NCBI RefSeq assembly: GCF_023522835.1
Contig: NZ_JALCZU010000008.1
Location: 1 to 64,000 of the forward strand
Source of the DNA: Oceanobacillus saliphilus
GTDB taxonomy: Bacteria; Bacillota; Bacilli; Bacillales; Amphibacillaceae
DNA length: 64,000 nucleotides
Direction of reading: 5' to 3'
Below the pieces are notes generated by a model. It did not search any database. It worked only from the letters and a program-made list of their open reading frames with translations, and was not told the DNA's origin. The position numbers and the translations under genes are program-made. Shown piece after piece: positions 28,009-36,131 of this stretch (position 1 is its first letter; each line of letters opens with the position of its first letter).

Positions 28009-28796
28009 TATGTCTGATCGACTTTTACTGCTTTCCAAATTGTCCATCTATCATTTTCAATTATATTAGTATTTGTTGATAACGATTTGTCTATATGACT
28101 TATTAGTAATTGCAATTCTTCATCATTTAACTCATGTAATATACTTCGTCCAGTTCTTTCACTTAAATCCTTTAGTAGTTCGTCTTTATCACTGTAAACT
28201 TTTCTTGTTTCCCATAACTTAACTTCTTCTATAGACTTGAACCCAACTTCCTGTAGGGAGTCCATTACATATTTACTAGTGTATCTGCGTTTGGTCTCCA
28301 TTTCACTTAATCTTGGAAAGAGTTCAGAGAAATACCCTCTAATATGACTATCATTACCTTCTAATAAGCAATCTTCAGGAGTACGGTCTTGTATAATATA
28401 AAATCCTTCGTTCTTCAAAACTCGATAACCTTCTTTGAAACAGGCTTTTAGATCTTCGATGTGATGAATCAACGCTCTTTCAAGTAGCAAATTATAACTA
28501 TTACTATCTAAACCTGTTTCGAGAGCATTTCCATGTTTAAAAATAATATTTTCATATCTTTTACAATTGTCTCTTGCACCTTCAAGTATGGCTTCTGAAA
28601 AATCAATACCAGTAACAAAATCCACACCTATTTCCGATAGAGCCTTAGAATAGATTCCTCCGCCACAACCAACATCTAAAGCGTTAGAAATATTTTCAAT
28701 AGGTACAAGTTTTTTTATTTTTTCAATCCACGACTTGTCAGCATCTCGAGTTGTATAAGTAACTTGATTTTTCTTGTTATGAAAATCCATACTCAT
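28008..28796 (-). CDS. class I SAM-dependent methyltransferase
   Basis: A 262-aa cytoplasmic enzyme. The SAM-binding motif I reads ALDVGCGGGIYSKAL (residues about 39-53), motif II includes FVTGIDFSEAIL, and motif post-I/III YNLLLERALIHHIEDL. The C-terminal half is variable, and the substrate (small molecule or other) cannot be read from the sequence. It is bracketed by repeat copies 3 and 4 and so forms one of the cassette-like units. Confidence 0.82.
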   Translation of the reverse strand: MSMDFHNKKNQVTYTTRDADKSWIEKIKKLVPIENISNALDVGCGGGIYSKALSEIGVDFVTGIDFSEAILEGARDNCKRYENIIFKHGNALETGLDSNSYNLLLERALIHHIEDLKACFKEGYRVLKNEGFYIIQDRTPEDCLLEGNDSHIRGYFSELFPRLSEMETKRRYTSKYVMDSLQEVGFKSIEEVKLWETRKVYSDKDELLKDLSERTGRSILHELNDEELQLLISHIDKSLSTNTNIIENDRWTIWKAVKVDQT

Positions 28797-28949
28797 CTTG
28801 TATACCTCATCTCAGGATTTTTGTATTACTTTTCTAAATCTTAACTCAAAATACACATAACTTAAAATACCAACATTTTATATGAAGTGATATTTTTATC
28901 TTATCGATTTCATTACAACGGTTTATACTAAATCCTTTTTCTTGTTCCA

Positions 28950-28986
28950 TAATCTGCCCCGTTAGTTTAAGTGAAATTCCTCACAA
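28950..28986 (-). repeat. cassette-flanking palindromic repeat, 5' type (copy 4)
   Basis: On the minus strand: TTGTGAGGAATTTC, ACTTAAACTAAC, GGGGCAG. Upstream of the methyltransferase, 154 bases before its ATG. The right arm is degenerate. Confidence 0.65.
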
Positions 28987-29072
28987 TATATATTTATAAT
29001 TATTCTGTAAATTCATTTTATACTAAGCTCTCTAGTTAAGTAAATCATTCAGAGACATTCCTAAAATAATTT
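28953..29072. repeat. direct repeat, first copy (leader of methyltransferase unit)
   Basis: About 120 bp here match 31,270-31,390 at roughly 80%. Both contain GTTAGTTTAAGTGAA, TATTTATAATTATTCTGTAA and CATTCAGAGACAT. Both lie upstream of a leftward gene and begin with a 5'-type palindrome, so this is a shared leader module. Confidence 0.65.
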
Positions 29073-29160
29073 GACTTTACAACCTGAAATGAAGGAAGCC
29101 ATCTTTGTTACCACTCCTGTTCAATTTGAGTACACCCTGGTTAAACAAATGGAAATGTAG

Positions 29161-29332
29161 TGTCACTTTAGATGCTATCTTGCACCTGTTTTAGTCGATA
29201 TTTTGCATGTGGGGGTGTCACCACCAACATTTCTTGAAATTTTGTACACTAAGTTAATTTCAATCTAAAAAAGTCGAATTCCCGTAAGTTAGGATTCGAC
29301 TTTTTTAGATTAGCTTATTCTCCTAAAGCACC
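29161..29332. repeat. left terminal inverted repeat of the transposon
   Basis: Starts TGTCACTTTAGATGCTATC and contains two spaced TTTTGCA-type transposase-binding motifs, then a terminator-like hairpin (TCGAATTCCCG/AGGATTCGA around 29,276-29,305, flanked by A and T runs). It matches the right end at about 95%. Confidence 0.8.
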
Positions 29333-29348
29333 ATATAGCTAAACAATG
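29312..29348 (-). repeat. cassette-flanking palindromic repeat, 3' type (copy 8)
   Basis: On the minus strand: TTGTTTAGCTATAT, GGTGC, TTTAGGAGAATAAG. It follows the acetyltransferase stop and merges into the transposon terminal repeat, where the similarity between the two ends begins. Confidence 0.6.
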
Positions 29349-29872
29349 GATACCATATTATTTAAGTCAATCCAGTACCTTTTTAAAGTATTATTATTTT
29401 CATCAGTAAAATCCTTATCACTTATTCCACCATTATTTAATATCACCTTTTTTGAAGCTTTATTAGTTGAGCTACAAACTAATAGGACTTTCTCTAACTT
29501 TAAATCTTTTGCTTTTTCTAAAGTTAATGACAGAATTTGAGTAGCATAGCCCTTTCCTCTTTTTGAGGGTCTAATACCATACCCGATATGCCCCCCAGCA
29601 TTAAACAGTGGCTCTGTTAAGCGATGGCGAATATTTACGACACCGATCATTTCGTTATTATCGATTAACCAGTATGTGGAGCTTTCTGGAATCCAACTTT
29701 CTGGTGGTTCTATCCCTTTTTCACAGTCGGATAAATAGTCTAGCATTGATTGAAAGTTCTTAGGGTCCTTTTTTATTACGAAAGGTATCATTTCCTCTCC
29801 ACTTTCCTTCCACTCTTGATAGAAATCAATATATTTCGATTTCAAGTCAAATGTGGGTTTTGCTAAATACAT
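29339..29872 (-). CDS. GNAT-family acetyltransferase
   Basis: A 177-aa enzyme with the acetyl-CoA-binding GIRPSKRGKGYATQIL (residues about 108-123) and NKASKKVILNNGG, a segment typical of GNAT proteins. I start it at 29,872, where AAAGGGGA precedes ATG (MYLAKPTFDLKSKYIDFYQE); an in-frame upstream extension to 29,974 is possible but unlike the family. It ends just inside the left terminal repeat. The substrate is unknown; this subfamily is often linked to resistance or detoxification. Confidence 0.82.
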   Translation of the reverse strand: MYLAKPTFDLKSKYIDFYQEWKESGEEMIPFVIKKDPKNFQSMLDYLSDCEKGIEPPESWIPESSTYWLIDNNEMIGVVNIRHRLTEPLFNAGGHIGYGIRPSKRGKGYATQILSLTLEKAKDLKLEKVLLVCSSTNKASKKVILNNGGISDKDFTDENNNTLKRYWIDLNNMVSIV

Positions 29873-29982
29873 AGCTGATATCCCCTTTACCTTTAGTGTT
29901 TTTGTCTGTTCAACAATCCTACCCAAACTGTATAAATTCAAAAAAAGGTGATTTTCCTTATTAAACATTGGCACCCGTTAAT

Positions 29983-31248
29983 TCAATAAGACTGGGCCTT
30001 TAAATAGCTTAAAAAACCTTCTGCAATTTGATTATATCTACTCTCTACTTTTCCTTCATCCACTGTCACCAGTTTTCTATCTTTCATAACCCACTTACCA
30101 TCAACCATTACATGTTGAACTGAATCCTCTTTACTATAAAACAATATGTTGTGGAGGTAATTAGAAAAGTTTTCATTGTTCAGCAATGGTTCTAAATCCG
30201 AGTTTTTCCTAATAAATACTAAGTCCGCTTTATAACCTTCTTTTATTTGTCCTATACCTTCCTGTAAATCATATGCTTTTGCTCCATTTACAGTTGCCAT
30301 TTTAAAAATATCCTCGGCAGAGTATTTATGAACGGGATTAGTTATTTTTAATAAATAGTAAGTTAACCGCATTAACTCCCACATGTTCGTATGACCGTAA
30401 TCAGTACCTAAAGAAACATTTACACCATTTTCAAGCATATAACTAACATCTGCAACCCCTGCTCCTGTATCTAAGTTTGAAATTGGACAATGAACAACAG
30501 AACTTTTATGTTTGGCAACTAACTCTATATCATTTTTTGACATATAAACACCGTGAAAGAGTACTGTTTTATCATCGAGTAAACCCAGTTCATTGTAAAT
30601 GTCGATACTTGATTTTCCGAATTTAGACTTTACTATGTTGTATCTCCACTCATTCTCTAAACAATGCGTCATCATTATAGGATTATATTCATCCTTTGTT
30701 TCTTTCAATTTATATAAATCAGCATTGGTAAAGTCTTCTTCTTCTAATAAATGAGAGCCAAATAAAACATTTCCTTCAGATTTACTATAATAATCTCCAA
30801 TTTCCTCATATGTATCAATTATTCCTCGTATTCCAATCTCGTTTATTGCATCGCTTAGTAATTGTGGCGATTGTGGATCTGAGTCACTTACAAAGGTTAC
30901 CCCATTTTTAACCATATCAATATAGCTCTTTTGAGCAACATACACAAAATCTTCTTCAGAGACTTCATTGTCGATATAATCAAAGAACAGTTCCTGTATT
31001 TTTCCTTGTTCCGAGCCACTGCTCCAATCCTGAAGTGACATTTCCTTCATCAATCCTTTAGTTAGAGGCGAATAACTATGGAAATGAGCATTAACCAAAC
31101 CAGGGATTACAAAATAATCCGAGCAATCTATTGCCCCCTCATCGTTTGCATCATTAATGTTTAAACGAATTTCACCATTTTCGATATCAATACTTTGTGT
31201 TTCAAATTTCATATTACTATTTAGGTATGTTACATTTTTTAACTTCAT
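29983..31248 (-). CDS. amidohydrolase (TRZ/ATZ deaminase-like)
   Basis: A 421-aa metal-dependent hydrolase. Metal ligands can be read: NAHFHS (HxH, residues about 53-58), MMTHCLENE, VLFHGVYM and LGTDYGHTNMWE (Asp). The sequence ends with the small beta-domain KADLVFIRKN and VMVDGKWVM. Members deaminate or hydrolyse purine, triazine or thioadenosine-like compounds. The substrate is not defined. Probably co-transcribed with the downstream acetyltransferase. Confidence 0.85.
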   Translation of the reverse strand: MKLKNVTYLNSNMKFETQSIDIENGEIRLNINDANDEGAIDCSDYFVIPGLVNAHFHSYSPLTKGLMKEMSLQDWSSGSEQGKIQELFFDYIDNEVSEEDFVYVAQKSYIDMVKNGVTFVSDSDPQSPQLLSDAINEIGIRGIIDTYEEIGDYYSKSEGNVLFGSHLLEEEDFTNADLYKLKETKDEYNPIMMTHCLENEWRYNIVKSKFGKSSIDIYNELGLLDDKTVLFHGVYMSKNDIELVAKHKSSVVHCPISNLDTGAGVADVSYMLENGVNVSLGTDYGHTNMWELMRLTYYLLKITNPVHKYSAEDIFKMATVNGAKAYDLQEGIGQIKEGYKADLVFIRKNSDLEPLLNNENFSNYLHNILFYSKEDSVQHVMVDGKWVMKDRKLVTVDEGKVESRYNQIAEGFLSYLKAQSY

Positions 31249-31269
31249 TTAATTACCCCTTTACTTTTC

Positions 31270-31390
31270 GGACTACATTTGCCAGTTAGTTTAAGTGAAC
31301 TTATTCACAAACTAGTTATTTATAATTATTCTGTAAATTTAGTCTACACTAAACTACCTGATTTAGTAAATTCATTCAGAGACATCCCTG
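31270..31390. repeat. direct repeat, second copy (leader of amidohydrolase unit)
   Basis: Partner of 28,953-29,072, with the same TATTTATAATTATTCTGTAA and CATTCAGAGACAT blocks. It includes palindromic repeat copy 5 at its left edge. Confidence 0.65.
31275..31312 (-). repeat. cassette-flanking palindromic repeat, 5' type (copy 5)
   Basis: On the minus strand: TTTGTGAATAAGTTC, ACTTAAACTAAC, TGGCA. It lies 27 bases upstream of the amidohydrolase start. The right arm is degenerate. Confidence 0.6.
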
Positions 31391-31573
31391 CACAAAAGCA
31401 ATTTGTAGAATAAGAAACTTTTCTTCTCAAAAACGAATGTTTTTGAGACTTTTTTCTTTCACGATTAAATGGCTTATAATTATGGGGAATTCAGTCTTTA
31501 AAGATTGCTCAAAATCTATGTATCATATACCTCCTTTTGTGATATAATTTTACTGAAAAGGTGGTATTTTTTT

Positions 31574-32137
31574 ATGAGTCAGTATATTTATGGGTATGCA
31601 CGAGTGAGTACTCGTCAACAAGAATTAGCACGTCAATTGGATTTATTAGAAAAATATAATTGTAATGAAATTCTGACGGAAAAAATGACAGGAACAAAAT
31701 CAAACCGGCCAGAGTTAAATCGTTTAAAAGACAAGTTGAGACCAGGGGATATTGTTGTTGTAGAAAGTTTTTCAAGATTAGGTAGAAGCACGAAAGATTT
31801 AATTGATCTAGTTAATTATTTTGAAGAAAATAATGTGAAATTAATTAGTGTGAAAGAAAGTTTTGACACTACTACTCCACAAGGAAGGTTAATGATGACC
31901 GTTTTTCAAGCTTTTAGTCAGTTTGAAAGAGATTTGATCGTTGAACGAACAAAGGAAGGACTAAAAAGTGCTAGAGCAAGAGGAAGAAAAGGAGGACGAC
32001 CAAGAGTAGCAACTAAGGATATTACAAAAGCCATAAATCTTTATAATACTGAAGAATACAGTATAAAAGAAATTGTTGAAATGACTGGTATTAGTAGAGC
32101 CACTCTTTATCGATATTTAGATAATGATAAAAATTAG
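31574..32137 (+). CDS. serine recombinase (resolvase) of the transposon
   Basis: A 187-aa resolvase/invertase. The catalytic serine sits in YGYARVSTRQQ (residue 12), followed by the family motif VVESFSRLGRSTKDL and the C-terminal HTH (ITKAINLYNTEEYSIKEIV). It would resolve cointegrates of replicative transposition, as BinL does in Tn552. The ATG at 31,574 follows AAAAGGTGG; longer in-frame starts give a non-family N-terminus. It is transcribed in the same direction as the transposase. Confidence 0.9.
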   Translation: MSQYIYGYARVSTRQQELARQLDLLEKYNCNEILTEKMTGTKSNRPELNRLKDKLRPGDIVVVESFSRLGRSTKDLIDLVNYFEENNVKLISVKESFDTTTPQGRLMMTVFQAFSQFERDLIVERTKEGLKSARARGRKGGRPRVATKDITKAINLYNTEEYSIKEIVEMTGISRATLYRYLDNDKN

Positions 32138-32184
32138 AGTAACCTAATGGTACTAGCTTCACTTATTGGAAGGAGCTGTTTTTA

Positions 32185-33633
32185 ATGAAAAAAGAACTTC
32201 CACCATTGACTTCTTATTCAGAAGATCAAAGACAAAAGGCTATGAATAAATACAAGTTAATTTCACCATATCTTAACCATGAGAAAAATTTGAAAACTAT
32301 TGCTGAGGAATCTGGTGTTTCAAAAAGAACACTTCAATATTGGATTGGTAAGTACCAGCAATTTGGATTAATTGGTTTGATTCGAAAGAATCGAACAGAT
32401 TCAGGAATTTTTAAAGTGGAAAAAGAAGTACAAGAGGAAATTAAGAATTTAATAATTAGTCACAAAAGAAATTCAGTCACTTCTATTCATAGGAAGATTT
32501 GTGAGATATGCAAAAAGAATAAGTGGAAGCAACCCAGTTACTATCAGGTTTATGCTATCTCAAAGTCTTTATCACCAGGACTAAAAAAACTAGCCTATGA
32601 AGGGAAAAAAGAATATCAAAACACTTATGATTTAATTCACCGACGAGAGGCTAATTATCCTAATGAGATATGGCAAGCTGATCATACCCCATTAGATATA
32701 ATTGTTTTAAATGAAAAAGGAAAACCAGAAAGACCTTGGCTAACAATTATTTTAGATGACTATAGTCGAGCAGTTGCTGGATACTTTTTAACCTTTCAAG
32801 ACCCGTCTGCTATACAAACATCTTTGGTCTTACACCAAGCAATATGGAGAAAAAGAAACCCCGATTGGCAAATATGTGGTATCCCCGAAAAGTTTTATAC
32901 AGATCACGGAAGTGACTTTACCTCCAATCATTTGGAACAAGTAGCTATTGATTTAAAGATTAATCTAGTTTTCTCTACAGTAGGAGTTCCAAGAGGGCGT
33001 GGAAAAATAGAAAGATTCTTTTCAACCATCAATCAATTGTTTCTACAAGATTTACCTGGCTATTTCGGAAATCAGAATAACACGGCACTTCTTACTTTTA
33101 AAGAACTTGACGATAAATTATCAAATTTCATCATATATAACTATCATCATAGGGTTCATGGTACAACAAAAAAAGAACCTATTAAATCCTGGAGTAATTC
33201 TGGATTTCTCCCTAATATGCCAGCTAGTTTGGAAAGTCTGGATTTATTATTATTAAATGTAGCAAAACCAAGGAAGGTTCATTCGGATGGTATTCACTTC
33301 CAAGGTTTAAGGTATATAGATACAAACCTAGCTGCATATATTGGTGAAACAGTCATTATTCGTTATGATCCAAGGGATATCGCAGAGATTCGGGTGTTTT
33401 ATCAAGATAAATACTTATGCACTGCTGTTTCCCCTGAAATTTCTGATTACCAAGTAGATTTAAAAGATATTGTTTCAGCACGAAATAAAGTACGAAAAAA
33501 ACTCAAGAAACAACTTGATACTGGAAAAACTGTTGCAGAAGAAATAGCTTTATCAAAGCAAAAAGATTTCGAGAACCAGTCGAATAAATCTGATTCTAAA
33601 AAGTCAAAACTCAAGAGGTATTTCAATGAATAA
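32185..33633 (+). CDS. DDE transposase, Tn552 p480 / TniA type
   Basis: A 482-aa transposase with an N-terminal HTH (LKTIAEESGVSKRTLQYWIG, residues about 34-53) and an RNase-H-like rve core. Catalytic residues: Asp in WQADHTPLDI, Asp in FYTDHGSDF and Glu in GKIERFFSTI. A Mu-type C-terminal beta-barrel and a lysine-rich tail follow. Length and order match Tn552 p480. It cuts at the TGTCA-ended terminal repeats together with the ATPase, whose start it overlaps by 8 bases. Confidence 0.92.
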   Translation: MKKELPPLTSYSEDQRQKAMNKYKLISPYLNHEKNLKTIAEESGVSKRTLQYWIGKYQQFGLIGLIRKNRTDSGIFKVEKEVQEEIKNLIISHKRNSVTSIHRKICEICKKNKWKQPSYYQVYAISKSLSPGLKKLAYEGKKEYQNTYDLIHRREANYPNEIWQADHTPLDIIVLNEKGKPERPWLTIILDDYSRAVAGYFLTFQDPSAIQTSLVLHQAIWRKRNPDWQICGIPEKFYTDHGSDFTSNHLEQVAIDLKINLVFSTVGVPRGRGKIERFFSTINQLFLQDLPGYFGNQNNTALLTFKELDDKLSNFIIYNYHHRVHGTTKKEPIKSWSNSGFLPNMPASLESLDLLLLNVAKPRKVHSDGIHFQGLRYIDTNLAAYIGETVIIRYDPRDIAEIRVFYQDKYLCTAVSPEISDYQVDLKDIVSARNKVRKKLKKQLDTGKTVAEEIALSKQKDFENQSNKSDSKKSKLKRYFNE

Positions 33634-34438
33634 AACAAAGAAGTTTATTGAAACAAAAGAATATAAAAGATTTGCAGAGTTTTGTGATGCGTGTATTAAA
33701 TATAAATATATAGGTATTTGTTATGGTCTGCCCGGTGTAGGAAAAACATTATCCTCAAGGTATTATTCAAATTGGGACTCTATCCAAAAACAAATAGCCT
33801 ATAAAAACGCAAAGGAAATCGGTGCGAATGCAGATGAAAAGATTCTTGATGCTAGAACGATTTTTTATACAGCCCCAGCAGTACGGGCTACTAAAATGAC
33901 AGATGAAATTCATAGTATTGGAACTAGAATGGGTATGGTTAGAACTATGTATAAAGTACTTAACAGAGGTGAAGAAGAAGAGTATTCTACTAGTACGTTT
34001 GAAGAAATTGACCTGATTATTGTTGATGAGATAGATCGACTAAAAGTGCAAAACTTAGAGCAACTAAGGGATATATATGATCGAAATGATATAGCAATGA
34101 TATTAATCGGAATGCCTGGAATTGAAAAGAGATTGGCTCGATATCCCCAACTCTATTCTAGAATTGGATTTGCTCATGAATTTGATAAACTCAGTAAAGA
34201 TGAAACCCATCATATCTTGGAGTTTAAATGGGAAGAACTAGGACTTTCTATAAAACTTGAGGACTTTTCCGATTATGAGGCAATAACTAGCATCATAAAG
34301 ATTACTGGAGGAAATTTTAGGCTTATACAAAGACTGTTCACTCAAATTGAAAGGATACTTGAAATTAATAATCTTGAAACCATAACAACAGAGGTTGTTG
34401 AAGCTGCACGAGACAGTTTAGTAATCGGAATCAAGTAA
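33626..34438 (+). CDS. AAA ATPase, Tn552 p271 / TniB-TnsC type
   Basis: A 270-aa ATPase with Walker A GLPGVGKT (residues about 35-42), Walker B LIIVDEIDRL (residues about 131-140) and the TniB C-terminal domain. It selects target DNA and activates the transposase. The length fits Tn552 p271 (271 aa). Overlapping start with the transposase indicates coupled translation. Confidence 0.9.
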   Translation: MNKTKKFIETKEYKRFAEFCDACIKYKYIGICYGLPGVGKTLSSRYYSNWDSIQKQIAYKNAKEIGANADEKILDARTIFYTAPAVRATKMTDEIHSIGTRMGMVRTMYKVLNRGEEEEYSTSTFEEIDLIIVDEIDRLKVQNLEQLRDIYDRNDIAMILIGMPGIEKRLARYPQLYSRIGFAHEFDKLSKDETHHILEFKWEELGLSIKLEDFSDYEAITSIIKITGGNFRLIQRLFTQIERILEINNLETITTEVVEAARDSLVIGIK

Positions 34439-34444
34439 GCATTA

Positions 34445-34475
34445 AAAAGCTATCTTTTAAAAGGAGATAGCTTTT
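34445..34475 (+). terminator. terminator after the transposition genes
   Basis: AAAAGCTATC pairs with GATAGCTTTT around a loop; the end is T-rich. It follows the ATPase stop after a few bases. Confidence 0.7.
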
Positions 34476-34489
34476 AATAATTTATAGTG

Positions 34490-34534
34490 CAAAATAGCAC
34501 ATAAAAGAGGTGCAAAATAACTCCTAAAGTGACA
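34490..34534. repeat. extra (third) transposon terminus
   Basis: Read leftward from 34,534 it is TGTCACTTTAGGAGTTAT, then TTTTGCACC, TTTTATGTGC and a second TATTTTGCAC. This is the same layout as the 29,161 and 36,131 ends but clearly diverged. It probably is the authentic right end of the resolvase-transposase-ATPase unit, or a relic of an earlier transposon. Confidence 0.65.
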
Positions 34535-34560
34535 CCCTTATGACAGAGTATACCACTACT

Positions 34561-34588
34561 GTTCAACTTGAGTATACTCAAATTGAAC
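34561..34588. repeat. 28-bp near-perfect palindrome
   Basis: GTTCAACTTGAGTA/TACTCAAATTGAAC differs from perfect symmetry at one pair. A half copy (GTTCAATTTGAGTACAC) lies just outside the left transposon end at 29,119-29,135. It may be the target or a regulator site shared by both ends. Confidence 0.5.
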
Positions 34589-34674
34589 AATTTTTAAAAA
34601 AATAAGTTCTTAACTAATCAATTAGATTAGTGTAAATTGAACCTATATAAATAACTGAAGATGTAAAGGGGAGA

Positions 34675-34722
34675 TTGTGAGGAAAAGCACTTAAACTCTT
34701 GGGGCAGTTTAGTTTAAGTAGG
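34675..34722 (+). repeat. cassette-flanking palindromic repeat, 5' type (copy 6)
   Basis: TTGTGAGGAAAAGC, ACTTAAACT, CTTGGGGCAGTTT, AGTTTAAGT. The 9-bp arms are perfectly inverted (34,689-34,697 and 34,711-34,719). Upstream of the kinase. Confidence 0.75.
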
Positions 34723-34766
34723 ACTTCAAGCTTTTAATATTGAATATAAAAAGTGGGTGGAAAATA

Positions 34767-35294
34767 ATGAATAAAATTTATATTATATCTGGACCAGCAG
34801 GAGTTGGTAAATCCACAACTTCAAAGGGGCTTGCTGAACAGTTTGACCATAGTGCTTATATTGAAGGTGATTTAATCAATCATATGGTTATTGGTGGATA
34901 CCTTCCACCGTGGGAAAGCGAAGAATTAACTTCATTAATTTGGAGAAATATAGCCGACTTAAGTATCAATTTTGTTCAGGCGAATAAGAATGTAATCATT
35001 GATTATGTTGCTTTCCCAGAAGAAGTAGAAAAATTTTCTCGAAAGATTTATGCTGAGGTAAAAAACGTTGAAATTATATATGTTGTTTTATGGGTCGATA
35101 GTGATGAACTGTTAAGAAGAGATGCATTAAGGATTAAAGAACAACAGATGGGAGTAAGATGTTTAGAATTAGTGAATGAATTTGAAAGTAAAGGAATAGA
35201 TAAACGCTTTCTCTATAATACAACCTACTTACAGCCATCGGATTTAGATGAAATCTTTCTGAATATAAGAGAAAATCCTTCATTCAAATATTAA
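34767..35294 (+). CDS. small P-loop kinase-like protein
   Basis: A 175-aa AAA_17/zeta-like nucleotide-binding protein. It starts MNKIYIISGPAGVGKSTTSK, with the Walker A at residues 9-16; EGDLINH (Asp for substrate phosphorylation) and LRRDALRIKEQQMG (lid arginines) follow. It resembles small-molecule phosphotransferases such as chloramphenicol or tunicamycin kinases, but the substrate is not clear. The ATG at 34,767 is preceded by GTGGGTGG. It forms a single-gene unit between repeats 6 and 9. Confidence 0.75.
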   Translation: MNKIYIISGPAGVGKSTTSKGLAEQFDHSAYIEGDLINHMVIGGYLPPWESEELTSLIWRNIADLSINFVQANKNVIIDYVAFPEEVEKFSRKIYAEVKNVEIIYVVLWVDSDELLRRDALRIKEQQMGVRCLELVNEFESKGIDKRFLYNTTYLQPSDLDEIFLNIRENPSFKY

Positions 35295-35314
35295 TAAACT
35301 AAATGGTGCCACCC
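35290..35314 (+). repeat. cassette-flanking repeat, 3' type, half copy (copy 9)
   Basis: TTAATAAACTAAAT, GGTGCC. It follows the kinase stop and separates it from the next acetyltransferase gene. The right arm is missing. Confidence 0.45.
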
Positions 35315-35385
35315 TAAAAGAAGGATTACCACCTTTTTTGCTGAATTATTTACTAAAGGGCCAAAGAGTATTGGGGGTATAATTC

Positions 35386-35892
35386 ATGAAGAAAATAATC
35401 GAAACAGAGAGGCTGTATCTTAGAGAACTAATAATGGAGGATGTACAAGAGTTATCTAAAGTTCTTTCAGATCCAGAATCGATGCAATACTATACTGAGC
35501 CTTTTAATCAGGAGAAAGTGGAAAAATGGATCCAGTGGAATATTGATAATTATAAACAATATAACCATGGTTTATGGGCAGTTATTTTAAAAGATGGGGA
35601 AAAATTTATTGGAGACTGTGGCATTACAATGCAAGCAATAGAGAATGAAATAGTACCAGAGATTGGTTTCCATATTATAAAGAAGTATTGGAATAAAGGG
35701 TATGCAACAGAGGCAGCAATTGCCTGTAAAGATTATGCTTTTGATATTTTGAATTACCCGAAGATATTTTCATACACTACACTTGAAAATATATCATCAC
35801 AGAAGGTTGCAGAAAAATTAGGAATGCAGACATATAAGATATTTGAGAAAAATGGTGAAAAACAAATTGCTCAAGTAATATTTAATAAATAA
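35386..35892 (+). CDS. GNAT-family (RimJ/RimL-like) acetyltransferase
   Basis: A 168-aa acetyltransferase with the RimL-type start ETERLYLRELIMEDV, the acetyl-CoA-binding KKYWNKGYATEA (residues about 102-113) and the C-terminal NISSQKVAEKLGM (residues about 135-147). The acceptor substrate is unknown. Its ATG follows TTGGGGG at fair spacing. It ends close to the right transposon end. Confidence 0.82.
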   Translation: MKKIIETERLYLRELIMEDVQELSKVLSDPESMQYYTEPFNQEKVEKWIQWNIDNYKQYNHGLWAVILKDGEKFIGDCGITMQAIENEIVPEIGFHIIKKYWNKGYATEAAIACKDYAFDILNYPKIFSYTTLENISSQKVAEKLGMQTYKIFEKNGEKQIAQVIFNK

Positions 35893-35930
35893 GGGATAAG
35901 ATATGTTCTTTAACGTTTAAATTTTTAGAT

Positions 35931-35978
35931 GTTGTGAAGGAATCTACTTGAACTATTTGGTGCTTTAGGGGAATAAGC
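35931..35978 (+). repeat. cassette-flanking palindromic repeat, 3' type (copy 7)
   Basis: TTGTGAAGGAATCT, ACTTGAACTATTT, GGTGC, TTTAGGGGAATAAG. It lies behind the acetyltransferase and runs into the right terminal repeat. Confidence 0.65.
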
Positions 35979-36131
35979 TAATCTAAAAAAGTCGAATCCT
36001 AACTTACGGGAATTCGACTTTTTTAGGTTGGAATTCACTTAGTGTACAAAATTTCAAGAAATGTTGGTGGTGACACCCCTACATGCAAAATATCGACTTA
36101 AAACAGGTGCAAGATAGCATCTAAAGTGACA
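35959..36131. repeat. right terminal inverted repeat of the transposon
   Basis: An inverted copy of 29,161-29,332, ending ATCTAAAGTGACA at 36,131. It contains a terminator-like hairpin (35,992-36,026). Confidence 0.8.

Larger units (their letters stand above)
29161..36131. mobile_element. Tn552-like transposon with cargo genes
   Basis: The element is bounded by long terminal inverted repeats of about 172 bp (29,161-29,332 and 35,959-36,131) that begin TGTCACTTTAGATGC. It carries a resolvase, a 482-aa DDE transposase and a 270-aa ATPase, which match the resolvase, p480 and p271 of staphylococcal Tn552 in order and size. The cargo comprises an amidohydrolase, two GNAT acetyltransferases and a P-loop kinase. 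A third, partial terminus lies at 34,490-34,534. No 6-bp target duplication is found: ATGTAG is on the left and TTTAAG on the right. Confidence 0.78.

Noticed and set aside
16231-35978. Cassette-flanking repeats as integron attC sites
   Set aside because: They are palindromic like attC, but the GTTRRRY core is not consistently present and no integron integrase was found, so the name is not justified.
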